NCBI RefSeq assembly: GCF_014083985.1
Contig: NZ_CP046907.1
Location: forward strand, 124,001 to 188,000
DNA length: 64,000 bases
Direction: 5' to 3'
From: Streptomyces sp. SCUT-3
GTDB lineage: Bacteria > Actinomycetota > Actinomycetes > Streptomycetales > Streptomycetaceae
Part shown: positions 59,538-64,000 of the stretch, one piece after another
How the letters are laid out: each line of letters opens with the position of its first letter
Numbering within the stretch: position 1 is the stretch's first letter
The notes under the pieces: generated by a model
What the model was told of the DNA's origin: nothing
Database searches by the model: none
What the model saw: only the letters and a program-made list of their open reading frames with translations
Made by a program: the position numbers and the translations under genes

Positions 59538-60185
59538 GTGGAGACCAGTCACCGACTGGACCAGCAGGAAGCGGCAGAGCGCCGCCGCAAGGAGCTCCTC
59601 GAGGCCGCGGACCGGGTCGTACTGCGGGACGGTCCCGAGGCGTCCATGAACGCGATCGCCGCGGAGGCCGGCATCACCAAGCCGATCCTGTACCGGCACT
59701 TCGGGGACAAGGGCGGCCTCTACCGCGCGCTGGCCATCCGCCACACCGACGCACTGCTGGCCACGCTGCGCGCCGCCCTCGACGCGCCCGCCCCCACCCG
59801 CCGCGACCGCGTCGAGGCGACCCTGAACGCCTACCTCGACGCGATCGAGAGCCGCCCCCAGGTCTACCGCTTCCTGATGCACCCGGCCGAGGGCGCGGGC
59901 GAGACCGACAAGGGCTTCGACGTGGGCCGGCACTCCGCACCGGTGCTGCGCAGGCTCGGCGAGGAACTGGCCGTCGTCATCGCCGAACGGGTCGACCTGG
60001 ACGCCGAGGACGCCGCGCTGGCCCGCGTCTGGGGCCACGGGATCGTGGGCATGATGCACGCCGCCGGCGACTGGTGGCTCGGCGAACGGCCCGTCTCCCG
60101 GGAGAAGCTGGTGCGCCACCTGGCCGACCTGCTGTGGGGGCGGCTGGCCGAGGCCGGGGACCGCCCCGGCGGCCCGGTGTTCTGA
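59538..60185 (+). CDS. TetR-family regulator
   Basis: A 215-residue regulator. HTH at about 28-60 (ASMNAIAAEAGITKPILYRH, FGDKGGLYRALAIRH), followed by an all-helical ligand domain (LDAIESRPQVYRFLMHPAEG, VWGHGIVGMMHAAGDWWLGE). GTG 59538 is chosen because GGGAGG lies six bases upstream; GTG 59508 is in frame but has no site. Divergent from the acyl-CoA dehydrogenase gene with a 17-bp operator between, like FadR/FasR-type TetR regulators. Ligand is probably an acyl-CoA (inference). Confidence 0.92.
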   Translation: METSHRLDQQEAAERRRKELLEAADRVVLRDGPEASMNAIAAEAGITKPILYRHFGDKGGLYRALAIRHTDALLATLRAALDAPAPTRRDRVEATLNAYLDAIESRPQVYRFLMHPAEGAGETDKGFDVGRHSAPVLRRLGEELAVVIAERVDLDAEDAALARVWGHGIVGMMHAAGDWWLGERPVSREKLVRHLADLLWGRLAEAGDRPGGPVF

Positions 60186-60319
60186 CCGACCCTCCCCCGC
60201 GGGACCCCGGCCCCGACTCCCGGCCCAAACTCCCGGTCCCGGCCCGGACCCCCGGTCCCGGCGGATCCCTTCGGCGGCGGCGCTCCCGTCCCCGCCGGTC
60301 CCGCCCGCCCGGCACCGGC

Positions 60320-60901
60320 TCAGCGGTACGGGCTTCCCGGGGCGCCCGGGAGCACCCTCTCCGAGCCCGCCCACGGGGCGCGCCGCGCCGCTCTCAGGGC
60401 ACGCCTGCGGCGCAGGCCGGCGAGCCGGTCGGTGAACAGGCCGCCGTCGAGGTGGTCGCACTCGTGCTGCAGGCAGCGGGCGAAGAACCCGGTGCCCTCG
60501 ACGCGCACCGGCGCGCCGGACAGGTCCTGGCCGACCACCACCGCACGGTCGTACCGGGGCGTGGACGCGCGCACGCCCGGCAGCGACAGGCAGCCCTCGG
60601 TGCCGGCGACGACGACCCCGTCGGCCTCCACCAGCCGCGGGTTGACCACGTACCCCAGGTGGCGGCGGTCCTCGTCGTCGGGGCAGTCGTGGACGAAGAC
60701 CCGCACCCCTTCACCGATCTGGTTGGCCGCCAGCCCCACCCCGTCGGCGGCGTACATGGTGGCGAACATGTCCTCCACGAGCCGCGCGAGGCGGTCGTCG
60801 AAGACGGTCACCGGGGCGCAGGGCGCGGTGAGCACGGGGTCCCCCGGCAGCAGGATCGCGCGGACGGACCCGGAGCTGCCCGGGATGGCGGCGTGTCGCA
60901 T
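60320..60901 (-). CDS. def: Peptide deformylase
   Basis: A 193-residue metalloenzyme that removes N-formyl from new proteins. Motif 1 GVGLAANQIG (54-63), motif 2 EGCLSLPG with metal ligand Cys104, motif 3 QHECDHLDG with His146, Glu147 and His150. All needed residues are present. The C-terminal 30 residues (RRRRALRAARRAP and beyond) are basic and extra. ATG 60901. A second def copy elsewhere is usual in actinomycetes. Divergent from murT across the repeat array. Confidence 0.94.
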   Translation of the reverse strand: MRHAAIPGSSGSVRAILLPGDPVLTAPCAPVTVFDDRLARLVEDMFATMYAADGVGLAANQIGEGVRVFVHDCPDDEDRRHLGYVVNPRLVEADGVVVAGTEGCLSLPGVRASTPRYDRAVVVGQDLSGAPVRVEGTGFFARCLQHECDHLDGGLFTDRLAGLRRRRALRAARRAPWAGSERVLPGAPGSPYR

Positions 60902-60946
60902 GGGCGCAAGCCTATGTGCGCCCCCGGGCGGCACACGGGGACGGGT

Positions 60947-61001
60947 GTACGGGCGGCGTACGGCCGGAGTACGGGCGATGTACGGGCGATGTACGGGCGG
61001 A
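60947..61001. repeat. Five 11-bp GTAC-anchored tandem repeats between def and murT
   Basis: The palindrome GTAC recurs at 60947, 60958, 60969, 60980 and 60991, exactly every 11 bp, each followed by GGGCGNN (one copy GGCCGGA). The array lies 46 bp upstream of the def start and 197 bp upstream of murT. The period is close to one DNA helical turn, so sites would face one side of the helix, as in cooperative operators. Confidence 0.9.
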
Positions 61002-61197
61002 GCGGGCGGATCGGACGGCCCGGGGGCGCCCCGGGGGTGGTTCGGGAGCGGCCCCGGGACGGGCGGAAGCACGCTCCGGCACCGGAACGCGAAGTCTCCG
61101 GACGGCGCCGGGATTCGGGCAGGTGGGCCGGAGTCGATAGGCTGCTCCGCGGCGGCCGCGGGGCAGGCGGCGCCGGATGCGAGGAGGAGCACTGACG

Positions 61198-62448
61198 ATG
61201 GCAGGCAACATGGCCCCAGGGCCGGATTCGCTGTCGCCGCGGGCCAAGCTCGCGGTGACTGCGGGCAGGACGGCGGCGGCGATCTCCCGGGCGGCGGGCC
61301 GCGGGAGCGGCTCGGTGATCGGCGGCCGCGTCGCGCTCCGGGTCGACCCGGACCTGCTGTCGCGGCTGGCCGGCCACCTCGAGGTGGTCCTGGTCTCCGC
61401 GACCAACGGCAAGACCACCACCACCAGGCTGATCGCCGAAGCGCTGCGCGCGGGCGGCAAGGTGGTCTCCAACGCGCTCGGCGCCAACATGCCCGCGGGC
61501 ATCACCTCCGCCCTGTCCGGCGGCTTCGACGCCCGCTTCGGCGTCATCGAGGTGGACGAGAAGTACCTGGTCTCGGTCGCCGAGGACGTCCGCCCCAAGG
61601 CGATCGCGCTGCTGAACCTCTCCCGCGACCAGCTCGACCGCGCCGCCGAGACCCGGATGATGGCCGAGAACTGGCGCGAGGGCCTGGCCGGCACCGACGC
61701 CGTCGTCGTGGCCAACGCCGACGACCCGCTGGTGGCGTGGGCCGCGTCCTCCTGCCCGACGGTGGTGTGGGTCGCGGCCGGGCAGATGTGGAAGGACGAC
61801 GCCTGGTCCTGCCCCTCCTGCGGCGGTGTGCTCCAGCGCCCGGGCGACGACTGGTTCTGCGAGGAGTGCGGCTTCCGCCGCCCGATGCCGACCTGGGCGC
61901 TGTCCGGCGACTACGTGCTCGACCCGAACGGCACCGCCTGGCCGATCCGGCTGCAGCTGCCCGGCCGGGCCAACAAGGCCAACGCGGCCTCCTCCGCGGC
62001 GGTGGCCGCCGTCTTCGGCGTGCAGCCGGAGGTGGCGCTGGAGCGGATGTACTCGGTGGCGGCGGTGGCCGGCCGCTACGACGTCGTCTCCCACCTCGGC
62101 CGCGACCTGCGGCTGCTGCTGGCGAAGAACCCCGCCGGCTGGCTGGAGACGTTCTCGCTGATCGACGGCCCGCCCGCGCCGGTCATCCTGTCGGTCAACG
62201 CCCGCGGCGCCGACGGCACCGACACCTCGTGGCTGTGGGACGTCGACTACACCAGGCTCGCCGGCCACCCGATCTTCGTCCTCGGCGACCGCAAGCTGGA
62301 CCTCGCGGTGCGCCTGGAGGTCGCCGGCCTGGACTTCCGCGTCTGCGAGGACCTGGGCGAGGCGGTGCGCTCCGCGCCCGCGGGCCGGATCGAGGTCATC
62401 GCCAACTACACCGCGTTCCAGGACCTGCGCCGCCAGGTCGGCAACTGA
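61198..62448 (+). CDS. murT: MurT, Mur-ligase-like subunit of lipid II isoglutaminyl synthase
   Basis: A 416-residue Mur ligase homologue. ATP loop SATNGKTTTTR (67-77); Mur central region IEVDEKYLVSVAEDVRPKAI and LNLSRDQLDRAAETRMM; a zinc ribbon Cys205/208/221/224 (CPSC, CEEC), which marks MurT; then a DUF1727 C-terminal domain. With GatD it amidates the D-Glu of lipid II to D-isoGln. ATG 61198 after GAGGAGGAG. Followed by gatD with a 26-bp gap. Confidence 0.95.
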   Translation: MAGNMAPGPDSLSPRAKLAVTAGRTAAAISRAAGRGSGSVIGGRVALRVDPDLLSRLAGHLEVVLVSATNGKTTTTRLIAEALRAGGKVVSNALGANMPAGITSALSGGFDARFGVIEVDEKYLVSVAEDVRPKAIALLNLSRDQLDRAAETRMMAENWREGLAGTDAVVVANADDPLVAWAASSCPTVVWVAAGQMWKDDAWSCPSCGGVLQRPGDDWFCEECGFRRPMPTWALSGDYVLDPNGTAWPIRLQLPGRANKANAASSAAVAAVFGVQPEVALERMYSVAAVAGRYDVVSHLGRDLRLLLAKNPAGWLETFSLIDGPPAPVILSVNARGADGTDTSWLWDVDYTRLAGHPIFVLGDRKLDLAVRLEVAGLDFRVCEDLGEAVRSAPAGRIEVIANYTAFQDLRRQVGN

Positions 62449-62474
62449 CGCCCCGGAAGGTACCGAGAGAGACC

Positions 62475-63203
62475 ATGAGCGACTCCAGCCTGCGACTGGT
62501 GTGGATCTACCCCGACCTGCTGAGCACCTACGGGGACCAGGGCAACGCCCTGGTGGTGGAGCGGCGCGCCCGGCAGCGCCGTCTCAACGTCACGCGGATC
62601 GACGTGCGGTCGGACCAGCCGGTGCCGACCTCCGGCGACATCTACCTGATCGGCGGCGGCGAGGACCGGCCGCAGCGGCTGGCCGCCGAGCGGCTGCGCC
62701 GGGACGGCGGCCTGCAGCGGGCCGTGGACAACGGCGCGATCGTCTTCTCGGTGTGCGCCGGCTACCAGATCCTGGGGCACGAGTTCGTCAACGACCTGGG
62801 CCGCCCCGAGCCGGGCCTGGGCCTGCTGGACGTGCACAGCACCCGCGGCGAGGGCGCGCGGTGCGTGGGCGACGTGCTGGCCGACATCGACGAGCGGCTG
62901 AACCTGCCGCCGCTGACCGGCTTCGAGAACCACCAGGGCGTCACCCACCTGGGGCCCACGGCGCGGCCGTTCGCCAAGGTCAGGTTCGGCCGGGGCAACG
63001 GGACCGGGGACGGCACCGAGGGCGCGTGGAACGACACCGTCTTCGGCACCTACATGCACGGCCCGGTGATGGCGCGGAACCCTCAGATCGCCGACCTGCT
63101 CATCAAGTTGGCCCTGGACGTCAACGCCCTGCCCCCGGTCGACGAGACGTGGTACGAGGCGCTGCGCGACGAGCGGATCGCCGCGGCCACGGCGGCGACC
63201 TGA
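62475..63203 (+). CDS. gatD: GatD, glutamine amidotransferase subunit of lipid II isoglutaminyl synthase
   Basis: A 242-residue class I glutamine amidotransferase (CobB/CobQ-like). Catalytic Cys94 in VFSVCAGYQIL-type text (FSVCAGYQIL) and His195 in TYMHGPVM; IYPDLLSTYGDQGN and GGGEDRPQR match GatD. It delivers ammonia from glutamine to MurT. ATG 62475 follows GAGAGAGACC. Cotranscribed with murT. Confidence 0.95.
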   Translation: MSDSSLRLVWIYPDLLSTYGDQGNALVVERRARQRRLNVTRIDVRSDQPVPTSGDIYLIGGGEDRPQRLAAERLRRDGGLQRAVDNGAIVFSVCAGYQILGHEFVNDLGRPEPGLGLLDVHSTRGEGARCVGDVLADIDERLNLPPLTGFENHQGVTHLGPTARPFAKVRFGRGNGTGDGTEGAWNDTVFGTYMHGPVMARNPQIADLLIKLALDVNALPPVDETWYEALRDERIAAATAAT

Positions 63204-63292
63204 GTATGTTCCGCCTTGTAACATAACCTTCGTCAATCCATCCGGACGACGTGGTCCGGCCCCCCGGTCGAGTCGCGAAGGTAGTTGGGGCA

Positions 63293-64000
63293 ATGCGTAT
63301 AGGCGTGCTGACGTCCGGGGGCGACTGCCCCGGTCTGAACGCGGTGATCCGCTCGGTCGTGCACCGGGCGGTCGTCGACCACGGCGACGAGGTCGTCGGG
63401 TTCCTCGACGGCTGGCGGGGGCTCCTGGAGTGCGACTACCGCCCCCTCGACCTGGAGGCGGTCGGCGGCATCCTGGCCCGCGGCGGCACGATCCTGGGCT
63501 CCTCCCGCGTCCAGCCCGCCCACCTGCGCGACGGGGTGGAGCGAGCCCGGGAGCACGTGGCCGACCTGGGGCTGGACGCGGTGATCCCGATCGGCGGCGA
63601 GGGCACCCTCAAGGCGGCCCGGCTGCTCTCCGACGCCGGGCTGCCGATCGTCGGCGTACCCAAGACGATCGACAACGACATCGCCGCCACCGACGTCACC
63701 TTCGGCTTCGACACCGCCGTCGGGGTGGCCACCGAGGCGCTGGACCGGCTCAAGACCACCGCCGAGTCGCACCAGCGGGTGCTCATCGTGGAGGTCATGG
63801 GCCGGCACACCGGGTGGATCGCGCTGCACTCGGGCATGGCCGCGGGCGCGCACGCCATCGTGGTCCCCGAGCGCCCGTTCGACATCGAGGAGCTGACCGA
63901 ACTGGTCGGCAAGCGGTTCGCCGCGGGCAAGCGGTTCGCCATCGTGGTGGTCTCCGAGGGCGCCAAGCCCAGGCCCGGCACGATGGCGTTCGACGAGGGC
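63293..64000 (+). CDS. pfkA: 6-phosphofructokinase, 3' end cut by window edge
   Basis: 236 codons from ATG 63293 to the right edge, about two thirds of the usual 340. Motifs: [20 protein letters not shown] (phosphate loop), [38 protein letters not shown] (catalytic Asp in TIDND) and [20 protein letters not shown]. The Gly in GGEG at the phosphate-donor site suggests ATP, not PPi, as donor, while Lys in PKTID is the feature of the group III (mixed) clade of actinobacterial PfkA. Upstream 90 bp contains an AT-rich patch (TTGTAACATAACC) that may be its promoter. Confidence 0.93.
   Translation, partial: MRIGVLTSGGDCPGLNAVIRSVVHRAVVDHGDEVVGFLDGWRGLLECDYRPLDLEAVGGILARGGTILGSSRVQPAHLRDGVERAREHVADLGLDAVIPIGGEGTLKAARLLSDAGLPIVGVPKTIDNDIAATDVTFGFDTAVGVATEALDRLKTTAESHQRVLIVEVMGRHTGWIALHSGMAAGAHAIVVPERPFDIEELTELVGKRFAAGKRFAIVVVSEGAKPRPGTMAFDEG

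Noticed and set aside
60947-61001. GTAC repeats as a CRISPR array
   Set aside because: The unit is 11 bp with no spacers and there are no cas genes; it is a simple tandem array.

Overview
The window is very GC-rich (coding third positions almost all G or C) and has the gene content of a filamentous actinomycete: DUF5709, DUF6131, DUF6230, DUF397, WhiJ-like XRE/DUF5753 and HATPase proteins, several SpoIIE-type phosphatases, GTG starts, and MurT/GatD. The mix fits Nocardiopsis or a close relative better than Streptomyces, but that placement is inference. It looks like ordinary chromosome. I see no rRNA, tRNA, CRISPR array, insertion sequence, integrase or phage gene.

Layout. 1-6.2 kb: partial DUF5709 gene, a ribosome-hibernation/release-factor-like protein, a frameshifted membrane sensor/SpoIIE phosphatase/ATPase, a short-chain dehydrogenase and a small conserved protein. 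6.7-13.7 kb: a DUF1622 membrane pair, a three-gene formate dehydrogenase operon (nrfD-type anchor, four-cluster Fe-S subunit, molybdenum catalytic subunit) and a YchJ-like SEC-C protein. 13.9-21.6 kb: signalling block with a GAF-SpoIIE phosphatase, an ANTAR-GAF-PAS-PAS-SpoIIE phosphatase, and a 1344-residue soluble hybrid histidine kinase with five 92-residue HAMP repeats. 22-29.5 kb: lipoprotein, tiny membrane and acidic proteins, a phosphoesterase, an L,D-transpeptidase, Hsp20 with a clear promoter, and NADP-type glutamate dehydrogenase. 29.5-39.3 kb: a DUF6197/PGRP amidase pair, secreted SGNH hydrolase, a 56-residue orphan peptide, a HATPase anti-sigma-like protein, a saccharopine-dehydrogenase-like reductase, a STAS protein, an orphan sugar-binding lipoprotein and succinate-semialdehyde dehydrogenase. 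39.4-42.5 kb: WhiJ-type triad (XRE-DUF5753, DUF397, HATPase) followed by an MreB-like protein with a degenerate nucleotide motif. 42.6-53.5 kb: HATPase, hydrolase, DUF6230, MarR/DoxX pair sharing a 21-bp-arm palindrome, SRPBCC protein, GH65 phosphorylase/beta-phosphoglucomutase, NDH-2, a frameshifted class V aminotransferase and a VOC protein. 53.6-56.7 kb: two CPA2 antiporters and a TrkA-C regulatory subunit. 57-64 kb: a proline-rich peptide, DUF732-like lipoprotein, acyl-CoA dehydrogenase with divergent TetR, peptide deformylase, murT-gatD and the start of a phosphofructokinase gene.

Working together. The main theme is stress and developmental signalling by partner switching. There are three PP2C/SpoIIE phosphatases, three HATPase anti-sigma-like proteins and one STAS antagonist-like protein, but no sigma factor gene in view. 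A second theme is envelope and ion homeostasis (MurT/GatD, L,D-transpeptidase, amidase, antiporters). A third is respiratory and energy metabolism (formate dehydrogenase, NDH-2).

Caution. Three otherwise intact genes carry apparent single-base frameshifts in or next to G/C homopolymers (near 3757, 45130 and 52590). Assembly or sequencing error is as likely as real pseudogenisation.
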